Source: JAUHXS01 sp965213575
GTDB taxonomy: Bacteria > Bacteroidota > Bacteroidia > Chitinophagales > JAUHXS01
Reading direction: 5' to 3'
Length of the DNA stretch: 20,009 nt
Assembly: GCA_965213575.1 (NCBI GenBank)
Contig: CBDBZN010000029.1
Location: 1 to 20,009 of the forward strand
Shown here: positions 1 through 7,878 of the stretch, piece by piece
How positions within the stretch are numbered: position 1 is the first letter of the stretch
How the letters are laid out: each line of letters opens with the position of its first letter
Notes under the pieces: model-generated
Databases searched by the model: none
What the model was told of the DNA's origin: nothing
Seen by the model: the letters and a program-made list of their open reading frames with translations, nothing else
Translations under genes and position numbers: made by a program

Positions 1-1
1 C

Positions 2-724
2 ATGAATATTTTGGGCGTATTTTTTGCCTGTTTTTATAGTTTTGGGGTAAGGAGCTATATTTTAGCAGACGCTTTAAGTGAATCTTTTTCGGGATTTTTA
101 GGAGAGTTAGCCATAAGTCTAGCTATATTTTTAGTTATAATGTTGATTTTTAATCTATTAGCTATCCCGCTTAGAAAAATACCGGGACTAGGCACTAAAG
201 TTAAAGTTCCTATTGATATGATAGTTTCGAGAACAATAGAGATCATTGTATCTGTACCCGCACTTTTTTTAATTATCACCATAGTAGCCATTGCTAACCC
301 TTCCATATTTTTAGTTATGGCGGTAATAGGACTTACTTCATGGACAGGTATTGCTCGTTTTATTAGAGCAGAATTATTGAGGGTAAGAAATTTAGAATAT
401 ATTGAAGCTGCCACTGCATTAGGATTTACAAATTTCAGGATTTTAATGAAGCATGCCATACCTAATGCATTATCACCTGTGTTAATTGCCATTGCATTTG
501 GAATTGCAAGTTCTATTTTGGTAGAATCTACCTTATCTTTTCTGGGGATTGGGGTGCCGGCAGATACGGTTACTTGGGGTGCACTTTTATCTGCTGCAAG
601 AAGTTCTGCTCAAGCATGGTGGTTAGCGATTTTTCCGGGTTTTGCAATATTTATGACCGTTACAGTGTTTAATCTAGTAGGAGAGGGCTTAACAGATGCC
701 CTTGATCCCAGGAAAAAGAGGTAG
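2..724 (+). CDS. Peptide/nickel ABC transporter permease, DppC/OppC type (5' end probably outside window)
   Basis: Inner-membrane permease subunit of a binding-protein-dependent ABC importer for di- or oligopeptides. The visible 240 residues hold hydrophobic segments at about 35-57, 78-110, 155-180 and 205-228. The cytoplasmic EAA loop, which docks the ATPase, lies at about 135-155 (EAATALGF, then HAIPN). The segment LSFLGIGVP (about 178-186) followed by TWG and the C-terminal G-LTDALDP ending are classic for the DppC/OppC branch. Family members usually carry an extra N-terminal membrane segment and a GTD-GRD motif before this point; neither is visible, so the ATG at position 2 is probably internal and the gene continues to the left. 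The C-terminus is complete. The next gene starts 29 bases downstream on the same strand. A matching family 5 substrate-binding lipoprotein lies 8.7 kb away at 9437; whether the two work together is inference. Confidence 0.9.
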   Translation: MNILGVFFACFYSFGVRSYILADALSESFSGFLGELAISLAIFLVIMLIFNLLAIPLRKIPGLGTKVKVPIDMIVSRTIEIIVSVPALFLIITIVAIANPSIFLVMAVIGLTSWTGIARFIRAELLRVRNLEYIEAATALGFTNFRILMKHAIPNALSPVLIAIAFGIASSILVESTLSFLGIGVPADTVTWGALLSAARSSAQAWWLAIFPGFAIFMTVTVFNLVGEGLTDALDPRKKR

Positions 725-753
725 AAGGTATACCCTAAATTATTTTAAATACA

Positions 754-2169
754 TTGCGCTATATATTTTTATACCTGGCCTTTTTAGTCTCTCTAAGGCT
801 ACCGGCACAATCCATTCAAACTTCCATTGCTCAAAAAGTTTCCAATAAAACACCATATTTTAAAATTTTAGGTAAAAGTAATGCCGGTATTTTTGTCTAT
901 AAATATGGTAAATCTGATGAAATTATTGAGTTATATACAGATGATTTAAAAGTGGTTTGGGCTAAACCAATTCCTATTAAATATGATTATATCGAAAATA
1001 TTATAGCATTCCCGGATTATTTAATGATGTTTTATGTAGAAGAAGAAAAAGATGGTGAAATAATCAAAATGCAAAAATTAAATAATAGGCTTGAAAACAA
1101 GTATGGAGAAGCGATAACTTTGGACACCAGTTTATACAATCAATTTTCAGATTTTACTCAGTTTAAGGTCATTTATTCTCAAGATAAGTCTAAAATCCTT
1201 GTATATCGTGCATATGAAAACTCGGATCACGAATTAACCTTTATACTTAATATTCTTAACGATATTGGTGCTCCCATTCAAGCTAAAAGCAGTGTTACTT
1301 TTCCAAAAGATATAAAGTATCACATGTTAGAAAGTATTTTACTTAGTAATGAAGGAGAAATTTTCTTTTCTTTCAAAAAGAATGAATTTGAAAAACGTCA
1401 TAATTTTGATATATATGTTTACAGTAATAATAACATTAAGCCTTTAGACGCTATATTGGAACCTGATTATTATTCCGCTGAAGAAAAAATTAAAATAGAT
1501 AACATTAATAAAAAATTAATAATTACCGGAATATACAGTGAAAATTCTGCTAAGAACAGGCAAGGAATTTATACTATAAAGATTGATTATTTGAATGATA
1601 TAGTCGGTAGGGCGGTATATAATAGTTATGCTCAAGTTATAGACAAGGTAAAAGATCAAAATAATAAAGCAGATTACAAAATTGGAGATATACTTCTCAC
1701 TTATGAAGGTGGAGTAGTATTAGTATTAGAAAATGTCGATATAGAAACTAGAACTACCACAATCCCTAATTTATATGGATATTATTCAACCACTTCTTCT
1801 ACTTATTATTATTATAAGGATTTACTTATTGTAGCTTTAAATGAGGCGGGAGAATTAATGTGGAAAAACTATGTTCCTAAAAATCAAGTTTCTGAGAAAG
1901 ATAAAGGTTATTATTCTTCGTATATGTTGACCAATACAAATAAGAGGATTCATATGATTTATAATGCTGCTATTTCTTCTAGTACCAGAGTAATTGATTT
2001 CACCTTAAGCCCAGATGGAGAATTGAGTGAAAAGGAGCTTTTGAATACAGCACGAAAAGAAATTATGTTGGTTCCGCAATACGGAAAGCAATTATCTGCT
2101 ACTGAAATATTAGTTCCCAGCATCAGTAGAAATTATTTTAAGTTGGTTAAATTTAAATTTAATTACTAG
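754..2169 (+). CDS. Exported protein of unknown function
   Basis: I do not recognise this 471-residue protein. It begins with an apparent signal peptide (RYIFLYLAFLVSLRLPAQ, cleavage probably after AQ near residue 19), so it should be periplasmic or outer-surface. The rest is rich in alternating hydrophobic/polar stretches with repeated short turns, suggesting beta structure, possibly a propeller-like fold; that is inference only. A Tyr/Thr/Ser-rich patch (YYSTTSSTYYYY) lies near residue 350. The start is TTG: no ATG occurs before about residue 90 and the signal peptide lies right after this TTG, which supports it. It is followed after 2 bases by the membrane protein at 2172, so the two are probably co-transcribed. 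No catalytic motif or lipobox was seen. Confidence 0.75.
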   Translation: MRYIFLYLAFLVSLRLPAQSIQTSIAQKVSNKTPYFKILGKSNAGIFVYKYGKSDEIIELYTDDLKVVWAKPIPIKYDYIENIIAFPDYLMMFYVEEEKDGEIIKMQKLNNRLENKYGEAITLDTSLYNQFSDFTQFKVIYSQDKSKILVYRAYENSDHELTFILNILNDIGAPIQAKSSVTFPKDIKYHMLESILLSNEGEIFFSFKKNEFEKRHNFDIYVYSNNNIKPLDAILEPDYYSAEEKIKIDNINKKLIITGIYSENSAKNRQGIYTIKIDYLNDIVGRAVYNSYAQVIDKVKDQNNKADYKIGDILLTYEGGVVLVLENVDIETRTTTIPNLYGYYSTTSSTYYYYKDLLIVALNEAGELMWKNYVPKNQVSEKDKGYYSSYMLTNTNKRIHMIYNAAISSSTRVIDFTLSPDGELSEKELLNTARKEIMLVPQYGKQLSATEILVPSISRNYFKLVKFKFNY

Positions 2170-2171
2170 TA

Positions 2172-3143
2172 TTGATAAAATTATTTAAGTCAGGCCAGCC
2201 ATTAATAATTCTCATATTACTAATATATACGCTGACTTTATACATAGCATTTACATTACTAAACGATGTCAATATTATAAAATTTAATGCTTTCTCTGGC
2301 CCGTTAGTTACTTTTTTTTCTCATCTTTTTTATTCCAAAATAGGCATTACTACTATATGGGATAAAATTCTTTCTGTTACTGTTATAATGGTACAAGTGT
2401 TTTATCTTAATCATGTACTAAATAGGTATCGGTTTGCAAATGGAATCAATTACTTGCCTGGTTTATCGTTTGCATTGGTACTGGGATTGAGCTTGCTTTT
2501 TGCTAGCAGCTCAATTATTTTACTTATTAGCTTCTTATTTATTATTGCGTTAGATAAATTTTTAGTCATTTATAAAAACAAAAGATGCTTTGATCATATT
2601 TTTGATATTGGCTTAGTTACAGGCTTATTAGGGTTGATAGATGATAGTTTCTTGATATATATATTGTATATGTGGATAGGGCTTTTCATAATGCGGCCTT
2701 TTGACCTAAAAGAATGGTTGTCTGCTTTTTTAGGCTATTTAACTCCTTTTTTTTTGTTGTTTGTTTATTATTTTTGGATAGGCCAAAGTGATTCTTTCTT
2801 TTTCCAATTAATAGGTAAAGATCATTCTATTACTTTGACCACTTTTAATTGGTGGAAAATAGTTTCATTAAGTGTGATATTAGTAATAGGTTTTTTATTG
2901 ACTGCTGTTAACAAGCTGCATTTATCTATTGAAAACAGGAAGATTGTAGATTTATCTATTCTTTCTGTCATATTAGGAATTGCAGCAGTAACATTAAATA
3001 ATTTTTCTTCAGATACGTTTATAACTTTATCCGTTCCATTATCTATATTTTTAGCATATTTGCTGGGAATAACAAAAAACAATATTGTTGCAGAGTTAAC
3101 TCATATAGTTATCTTACTAGCAATTTATTATTCAATAAATTAG
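2172..3143 (+). CDS. Polytopic membrane protein, DUF6427-like
   Basis: A 323-residue, very hydrophobic inner-membrane protein with roughly eight to ten predicted membrane segments (for example about 12-31, 60-80, 98-130, 140-170, 178-203, 232-250, 260-275, 283-300). The N-terminal pattern MIKLFKSGQP followed at once by a long hydrophobic helix, and the MRPFDLKEWL/FLGYLTPFF block near residues 174-195, resemble the DUF6427 family, which I recall as widespread in Bacteroidota and of unknown function. The start is TTG, 2 bases after the preceding stop; the N-terminal resemblance to the family supports this start. It sits 17 bases before purQ; I know of no functional link between the two. The family assignment is from memory of sequence style and not tested. 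Confidence 0.7.
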   Translation: MIKLFKSGQPLIILILLIYTLTLYIAFTLLNDVNIIKFNAFSGPLVTFFSHLFYSKIGITTIWDKILSVTVIMVQVFYLNHVLNRYRFANGINYLPGLSFALVLGLSLLFASSSIILLISFLFIIALDKFLVIYKNKRCFDHIFDIGLVTGLLGLIDDSFLIYILYMWIGLFIMRPFDLKEWLSAFLGYLTPFFLLFVYYFWIGQSDSFFFQLIGKDHSITLTTFNWWKIVSLSVILVIGFLLTAVNKLHLSIENRKIVDLSILSVILGIAAVTLNNFSSDTFITLSVPLSIFLAYLLGITKNNIVAELTHIVILLAIYYSIN

Positions 3144-3160
3144 CCTATAAAAATTAATAC

Positions 3161-3865
3161 ATGAAATTTGGTGTTGTAATTTTCCCCGGTTCGAATTGTG
3201 ATAATGATATTATTCATGTTTTAAAAAATGTCATGAATCAAGAAGTTATTTCTATTTGGCATAAAAATACTGATTTGCCGTTATTGAATAAAGAAGATTG
3301 CATCATGTTACCAGGAGGATTTTCATACGGTGATTATCTTCGGTCAGGAGCAATTGCTCGCTTTTCACCTGTTATGGAGAAGATCATTCAATTTGCTAAA
3401 GAAGGAGGGAAAGTTTGGGGTATTTGCAATGGTTTTCAAATTTTATGTGAAGCAGGATTGTTACCGGGTGCTTTACTTCGCAATAAAGAGCAACGTTTTA
3501 TTTGTAAGAATGTTTTTTTAAAACCGATTACTAATAATTCTTTAATTACTAATAAACTAGATTTAAATACTCCATTAAAAATTCCTATTGCTCACGCAGA
3601 AGGTAGATATTATGCTGATGATGCTACATTGAACATGCTTAATAAAAATGATCAGATCATTTTTAGATATTGCGATGAGCATGGAAAAATAAATGAAGAA
3701 AGTAACATCAATGGCTCAGCAGAAAATATAGCGGGAATATGTAATGAAGGGCGAAATGTTTTTGGCATGATGCCTCATCCTGAGCGGGCGGCTGAGAATG
3801 TTTTGGGCAATGCAGATGGAAAATTATTGTTTGAGTCGTTACTTGAGAAAGAATTGATTGCCTGA
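3161..3865 (+). CDS. purQ: Phosphoribosylformylglycinamidine synthase subunit I (PurQ)
   Basis: Glutaminase subunit of FGAM synthase, step four of purine synthesis. It releases ammonia from glutamine for the PurL subunit, with PurS as bridging partner, in the cytoplasm. The 234 residues match the usual PurQ length. Class I glutamine amidotransferase features are all present: N-terminal FPGSNCDND (8-16), oxyanion-hole loop PGGFSYGDYLRSGAIA (51-66), nucleophile Cys89 in GICNGFQIL, and the catalytic His206/Glu208 pair in MMPHPERA. ATG at 3161 is the natural start, preceded by an A-rich stretch and no Shine-Dalgarno, as expected in Bacteroidota. No purL or purS lies in the window, and the surrounding genes are not purine genes, so PurQ is separated from its partners here. 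Confidence 0.96.
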   Translation: MKFGVVIFPGSNCDNDIIHVLKNVMNQEVISIWHKNTDLPLLNKEDCIMLPGGFSYGDYLRSGAIARFSPVMEKIIQFAKEGGKVWGICNGFQILCEAGLLPGALLRNKEQRFICKNVFLKPITNNSLITNKLDLNTPLKIPIAHAEGRYYADDATLNMLNKNDQIIFRYCDEHGKINEESNINGSAENIAGICNEGRNVFGMMPHPERAAENVLGNADGKLLFESLLEKELIA

Positions 3866-3893
3866 AGTTATTGAAATACAAATTTTTTATTGA

Positions 3894-5984
3894 ATGAAGA
3901 TATTGTCAGCTTGCATATTAAGTATTCTAAGTTTATTCAGCACCTTACGGGCTGAAATATTAGAACCGGTCAAATGGAAATTCAGTTCTGAACAATTGTC
4001 AGCAGATGAATACAAGCTTATTTTTGAAGCTAAAATCGAAAAAGGATGGCATTTGTATTCTTTATTTATTGCTGATAATGGGCCTGTGCCAACTACTATT
4101 AATTTTGAAGAATCACCTAGTTATGAAATAGTAGGACAACCGGCAGAAGAAGGAGAGTCTGTCGAAAAGTTTGAAGAATTATTTGAAATGGACCTTAAGT
4201 GGTTTGAAAGAAAAGCCATTTTTTCACAAATTGTAAAACTCAGAAAAGATCAGGTTAATGTAAAAGGCTATTTAAACTTCATGGTATGTGACGATACCAG
4301 ATGTTTGCCTCCGGAAGATGTGGATTTTTCTTTTGCTTTAACAAAAAAGAAAAAAAACAATTCAGAAGAATTAATTAAAAAGAAAGAGAAGAAAGGCAAT
4401 ATAACCGGTGATGATGACCCATCTGGTTCTTCTAGTTTACAAAATACTCCGAATGAAATAGCAGATATAGATGATAATAAAGGGTCTCCCGAGGAAAAAA
4501 GAGAAAAGTTATCATCCAAATTAGATACTCCTTTAGAATCAAGTTCTCTTTGGACTATTTTTATATTAGGTTTTGGAGGTGGTTTGCTTGCTTTGCTTAC
4601 GCCTTGTGTGTTTCCTATGATCCCATTGACCGTAAGTTTTTTTACAAAGCAAAGTGCTAATAAAGCGAAAGGCATAGCTAATGCATTAATCTACGGTTTT
4701 TCTATCATTGTTATTTATGTTTTGCTCGGATTTTTAGTTACAAAAATATTTGGGCCGGCAGCGCTAAATGAGTTTTCTACAAATGTATGGCTTAATCTTT
4801 TTTTCTTTGTCATTTTTGTAGTATTTGCAATTTCATTTTTTGGCGCTTTTGAGATCAGTTTGCCCACCTCTTGGATCAATAAAACAGATGCAGCTTCTGA
4901 TAAGGGTGGTTTGATTGGGATATTTTTTATGGCATTGACTCTTACGTTAGTTTCATTCTCATGCACAGGGCCAATTATCGGCACATTATTAGTTGAAGCA
5001 GCTGTTAATGGTGGAGTAATAGGGCCATTGGTAGGCATGCTAGGTTTTTCTTCTGCACTAGCTTTGCCATTTGCTATTTTTGCTGCATTCCCCGGATGGT
5101 TGAATTCTCTACCTAAATCAGGTGGTTGGTTAAATTCAGTAAAGGTTTGTTTGGGGTTTTTAGAATTGGCAGCGGCATTAAAATTTCTTTCTAATGCTGA
5201 TCTTGTCACACAATCATGGATTATTACCAGAGAAGTATTTTTAGTTTTTTGGATCGTTATTTTTGCTTTAATGGGCTTGTATCTTTTAGGTATGATTATG
5301 TTCTCTCATGATAGTGACCTCTCTTATATATCAACTCCCAGGCTGTTTTTTGCGTTGTTGTCTTTTTCATTTTCTTTATATTTACTTCCCGGTTTATGGG
5401 GCGCCCCTTTAAGTTTGATTAGTGGTTTCCCTCCGCCAATGTTTTATACTGAGTGGCGTCAAAATGTAAGTCCTGTTTCCGATCAAGAGGATTCACAAAA
5501 AATAGGCAGTGTTCATTGCCCGCATCATTTAGATTGTTTTCACGATTATGAAAAGGGCATGGCTTATGCAGAAGAGGTTGGTAAACCGGTAATGATAGAT
5601 TTTACAGGTTGGGCTTGTGTAAATTGTCGTAAGATGGAAGAAAATGTTTGGTCTGACCCGCGTGTTTTGAAGATCTTACAAGAAGAATATGTTTTGATCT
5701 CTCTTTATGTAGATGAAAAGATAAGATTACCTAAGAAAGAATTTAAAGAGGTGAAGATTGGTGGAAAAATGAAAAAAATCCGGACAGTAGGGCATAAGTG
5801 GAGCTATTTGCAGACTTCACGTTTCGGGAATAACTCCCAACCATGGTATGTACTACAAGATACAGATGAAAATGTATTAGTAGAACCAAGAGGCTACACG
5901 CCTGATGTAGAAACATATATCAACTTCTTGACCAAAGGCTTAGAGCAGAACGAGCAGTTGACAGCTGCATCAGATACCTTATAG
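3894..5984 (+). CDS. dsbD: DsbD-family thiol:disulfide reductase with fused thioredoxin domain
   Basis: Moves reducing equivalents from cytoplasmic thioredoxin across the inner membrane to periplasmic disulfide partners. Three modules are visible in 696 residues. After a signal peptide (about 1-20) comes an N-terminal DsbD domain with GWHLYS at 51-56 and a Cys132/Cys137 pair in VCDDTRCLPP. The membrane domain (about 220-500) has the redox cysteines Cys238 (LTPCVFPMIP) and Cys357 (SCTGPIIG). The C-terminal thioredoxin-like domain has the CVNC motif (Cys575/Cys578) in FTGWACVNCRKME, followed by a VDEK-containing strand. A charged, Lys/Asp/Ser-rich linker of about 65 residues (150-215), encoded partly by A6 and A8 runs near 4343-4358, joins the first two modules. 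Its last six bases overlap the 3' end of the convergent gene at 5979. The alternative name would be cytochrome c biogenesis protein; the three-domain order favours DsbD. Confidence 0.93.
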   Translation: MKILSACILSILSLFSTLRAEILEPVKWKFSSEQLSADEYKLIFEAKIEKGWHLYSLFIADNGPVPTTINFEESPSYEIVGQPAEEGESVEKFEELFEMDLKWFERKAIFSQIVKLRKDQVNVKGYLNFMVCDDTRCLPPEDVDFSFALTKKKKNNSEELIKKKEKKGNITGDDDPSGSSSLQNTPNEIADIDDNKGSPEEKREKLSSKLDTPLESSSLWTIFILGFGGGLLALLTPCVFPMIPLTVSFFTKQSANKAKGIANALIYGFSIIVIYVLLGFLVTKIFGPAALNEFSTNVWLNLFFFVIFVVFAISFFGAFEISLPTSWINKTDAASDKGGLIGIFFMALTLTLVSFSCTGPIIGTLLVEAAVNGGVIGPLVGMLGFSSALALPFAIFAAFPGWLNSLPKSGGWLNSVKVCLGFLELAAALKFLSNADLVTQSWIITREVFLVFWIVIFALMGLYLLGMIMFSHDSDLSYISTPRLFFALLSFSFSLYLLPGLWGAPLSLISGFPPPMFYTEWRQNVSPVSDQEDSQKIGSVHCPHHLDCFHDYEKGMAYAEEVGKPVMIDFTGWACVNCRKMEENVWSDPRVLKILQEEYVLISLYVDEKIRLPKKEFKEVKIGGKMKKIRTVGHKWSYLQTSRFGNNSQPWYVLQDTDENVLVEPRGYTPDVETYINFLTKGLEQNEQLTAASDTL

Positions 5985-6203
5985 ATTTTTAAGCAGCCGT
6001 TCTAACTTAATATCATAATAAGTACATAAATTCTTTAAAGTCGTTATAGTTACGTTCTTTACAGATTGCGTTTCTAATCTGCCTAAATGAATGCCGGTAT
6101 CTTCCAATACTTTATATTGTTTGATCCCTTTTTCTTTTCTGATTTCTCTTAAACGGTTAGTTAATTGTTTAATCAACTGCGGATTTGAATTATGTTTTGC
6201 CAT
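5979..6203 (-). CDS. Small XRE-type helix-turn-helix transcriptional regulator
   Basis: A 74-residue protein that is little more than a single HTH_3/XRE DNA-binding domain: LREIRKEKGIKQYKVLEDTG forms helices 1-2 (about 18-37), HLGRLETQ the recognition helix region (39-46), and ITTLKNLCTYYDIKLERLL (52-71) the typical closing helices. No partner toxin or effector domain is attached and no toxin gene is adjacent. It starts with ATG at 6203. Its 3' end overlaps the convergent dsbD by six bases. An AT-rich near-perfect palindrome 24-38 bases upstream of the start is a candidate autoregulatory operator (inference). Targets are unknown. Confidence 0.85.
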   Translation of the reverse strand: MAKHNSNPQLIKQLTNRLREIRKEKGIKQYKVLEDTGIHLGRLETQSVKNVTITTLKNLCTYYDIKLERLLKNL

Positions 6204-6418
6204 ATTAAATTGAGTTTACTTTTATATAATAATGATTATTACATATAAAAAGTTCATTACAATTCAATTAAATTTATAGAAATATTAAAATAAATTATAA
6301 AATAATATGTGATCCTAATAAATCTTTCTGTTTATAATATTCAGTGATGTATGTTTGAGTAAGTGTTATTATACTATTAACAAACATTATAATGCAATCA
6401 ACTTAATATACCTAAAAA
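6204..6418. other. AT-rich intergenic region between two - strand genes
   Basis: This 215-base stretch separates the DUF5683 gene (ending at 6419) from the XRE gene (starting at 6203), both on the - strand. Apart from the palindrome at 6227-6241, it holds a weak inverted repeat (ATGTTT at 6351-6356 against AAACAT at 6382-6387, with GTTA/TAAC inside) that lacks a following T tract on the - strand and is therefore not a convincing terminator. No ORF or RNA gene was recognised. It presumably holds the XRE promoter. Confidence 0.5.
6227..6241. promoter_or_regulatory. 15-bp palindrome upstream of the XRE gene, candidate operator
   Basis: TAATAATGATTATTA is a perfect inverted repeat around a central G. 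It can be extended outward by TTTATA/TATAAA arms (6221-6226 and 6244-6249) if a two-base asymmetry (AC at 6241-6242) is allowed. It lies 24-38 bases before the ATG of the divergently read XRE regulator, where an autorepressor would bind. The DNA is very AT-rich, so chance palindromes are common; binding is inference. Confidence 0.35.
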
Positions 6419-6964
6419 TTAAGGTGCTGGTTTTAACTGAAAACTAAGCTTTACTCCGGCCGAAGAATATTGTGGCTCTAAATTCAATATAGGTTTGATA
6501 TTTATACTAAGGTCATCACTTACATCAAACTCGCTTAAATGAGCATCTACATTTGCATCTATAATTTGAAGTACATAAAGCCCTGCCATTAAGATCACAT
6601 TGAGCTCTATATTTCGCCTGTATATTTCTAAGTTAGAAAATGCTGTATTATCTGAAAAATTACTGGTTTTATATTGATCTAAATAAAAGTTATATTCTTT
6701 AATATTGCTTTGTAAAAAATAAATAAGCGTTCCAAACCCGCCATATATAATGGGCAATTTCCAATAACTTCTATTATAAATTTGGCCTGTACCCGGTAGG
6801 ACTGCAGAGAAAAGGGTAGCTTTTTTCGGAGATAGCGGCTTGCGAATTTTAACAGAGTCAGTTTGTAAATTTGTGTTAACGATTTTAGAGGTATCTAAAG
6901 GCGAACTAAAGGCATATATTGCTCCAAAATTTAAAAAAATAAACGCATACATAAATCTGATCAC
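6419..6964 (-). CDS. DUF5683 domain membrane protein downstream of parB
   Basis: A 181-residue protein with an N-terminal signal-like hydrophobic segment (about 3-20) and a DUF5683 core: SPKKATLFSAVLPGTGQIYN (about 45-64), the hallmark glycine-rich turn, then KLPIIYGGFGTLIYFLQ and a further hydrophobic segment near 125-140, followed by IIDANVDAHLSEFDVSDDL (about 138-157). The function is unknown; members are predicted to be envelope proteins. The gene starts 10 bases after parB ends and is almost certainly in the same transcript. A parA-parB-DUF5683 order is common in Bacteroidota, where dapB and lepB often follow; here they do not. ATG start at 6964. Confidence 0.85.
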   Translation of the reverse strand: MIRFMYAFIFLNFGAIYAFSSPLDTSKIVNTNLQTDSVKIRKPLSPKKATLFSAVLPGTGQIYNRSYWKLPIIYGGFGTLIYFLQSNIKEYNFYLDQYKTSNFSDNTAFSNLEIYRRNIELNVILMAGLYVLQIIDANVDAHLSEFDVSDDLSINIKPILNLEPQYSSAGVKLSFQLKPAP

Positions 6965-6974
6965 TAACAGAGCT

Positions 6975-7874
6975 TTAGATGTCTAAGATCTCTAATATTC
7001 TAGTTAAGTCATCATCAGAGAAATAGGAAATAACGATTTGTCCGCTGCCACTTTTGTTATTTTTAAGCGCCACTTTCGTGCTTAATTTAGAAGTGAGGTC
7101 ACGTTGTACCTTTTTATATGTAGAAGGCAGTTCTTCAGACTTGTTTACTTTCTTTTTAGATTTAGTAGGAGCATCATTGTATTCCTTAACTAACTGTTCC
7201 GTATCTCTTACAGATAAACGCTTTCCTTTGATCTGGTTATAGATAGCTAGCTGAGTACTTGTATCCTCTACACTTACTAATGCCCTGGCATGGCCCATAC
7301 TGACTGACCGGTCTTTGATGCCTATTTGAATATCCGGTGGTAACTTAAGTAGCCGTAAATAATTCGTTACTGTTGACCGTTTTTTTCCAACGCGGCCGCC
7401 CATTTCTTCTTGGTTTAAATCACATTCATCGATCAGCCTTTTGTAGCTAATTGCAATTTCTAGCGCATTCAAATCTTCTCTTTGTATGTTTTCGATCAGT
7501 CCGATCTCTAACATTTCCTGATCGTTGGCAGTCCTGATGTAAGCGGGAATTTCAGATAATCCGGCAATCTTCGAAGCTCTGGTCCGTCTTTCTCCTGCAA
7601 TGATTTGAAATTTGCTGCCAACTTTTCTTACGGTAATAGGTTGAATAACTCCATGTACTGTAATAGACTGAGCTAACTCCTCCAATGTTTCTTTATCAAA
7701 AGCAGCTCGAGGTTGGTAAGGGTTAACTTCGATATTATTTAGATCAATCATGGCAATGCCATTTTGACTTGAGCCGGAAGAAGACTTAGCAGTAGCTGTA
7801 GCGTCTGCGTGATCCATGTTTTCCAGTAATGCCCTAATACCTTTTCCCAGTGCTTCTTTCTTTTTATTCGCCAT
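6975..7874 (-). CDS. parB: Chromosome-partitioning protein ParB (CTPase, parS-binding)
   Basis: Binds parS sites near the origin, loads as a CTP-dependent DNA clamp and, with ParA, segregates the chromosome. From the ATG at 7874 it is 299 residues long. Features in order: N-terminal ParA-contact peptide KEALGKGIRALL (6-17), a Ser/Ala/Thr linker, NPYQPR (51-56), IQPITVR near 77-83, the CTP-binding GERRTRA (94-100) and ENIQRED (118-124), a helix-turn-helix around NQEEMGGRVGKKRSTVTNYL (about 144-163) and MGHARALV after it, then a Lys/Ser-rich linker and a short C-terminal dimerisation domain. A GTG five codons upstream (7889) would make it overlap parA; I prefer the ATG because the conserved ParB N-terminus begins there, leaving a 4-base gap after the parA stop. 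No parS palindrome was found in the window. Confidence 0.95.
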   Translation of the reverse strand: MANKKKEALGKGIRALLENMDHADATATAKSSSGSSQNGIAMIDLNNIEVNPYQPRAAFDKETLEELAQSITVHGVIQPITVRKVGSKFQIIAGERRTRASKIAGLSEIPAYIRTANDQEMLEIGLIENIQREDLNALEIAISYKRLIDECDLNQEEMGGRVGKKRSTVTNYLRLLKLPPDIQIGIKDRSVSMGHARALVSVEDTSTQLAIYNQIKGKRLSVRDTEQLVKEYNDAPTKSKKKVNKSEELPSTYKKVQRDLTSKLSTKVALKNNKSGSGQIVISYFSDDDLTRILEILDI

Positions 7875-7878
7875 AGCT

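Noticed and set aside
55..492. Open frame on the - strand inside the ABC permease gene
   Set aside because: Antisense to a gene with clear family motifs; the translation shows no family features and no start context.
4268..5209. Two long - strand open frames inside dsbD
   Set aside because: They are antisense to conserved DsbD domains; the Lys-rich linker and the low stop frequency in that frame explain their length.
6351..6387. Inverted repeat as terminator of the parAB operon
   Set aside because: The stem is interrupted and no T tract follows it on the - strand, so terminator function is not supported.
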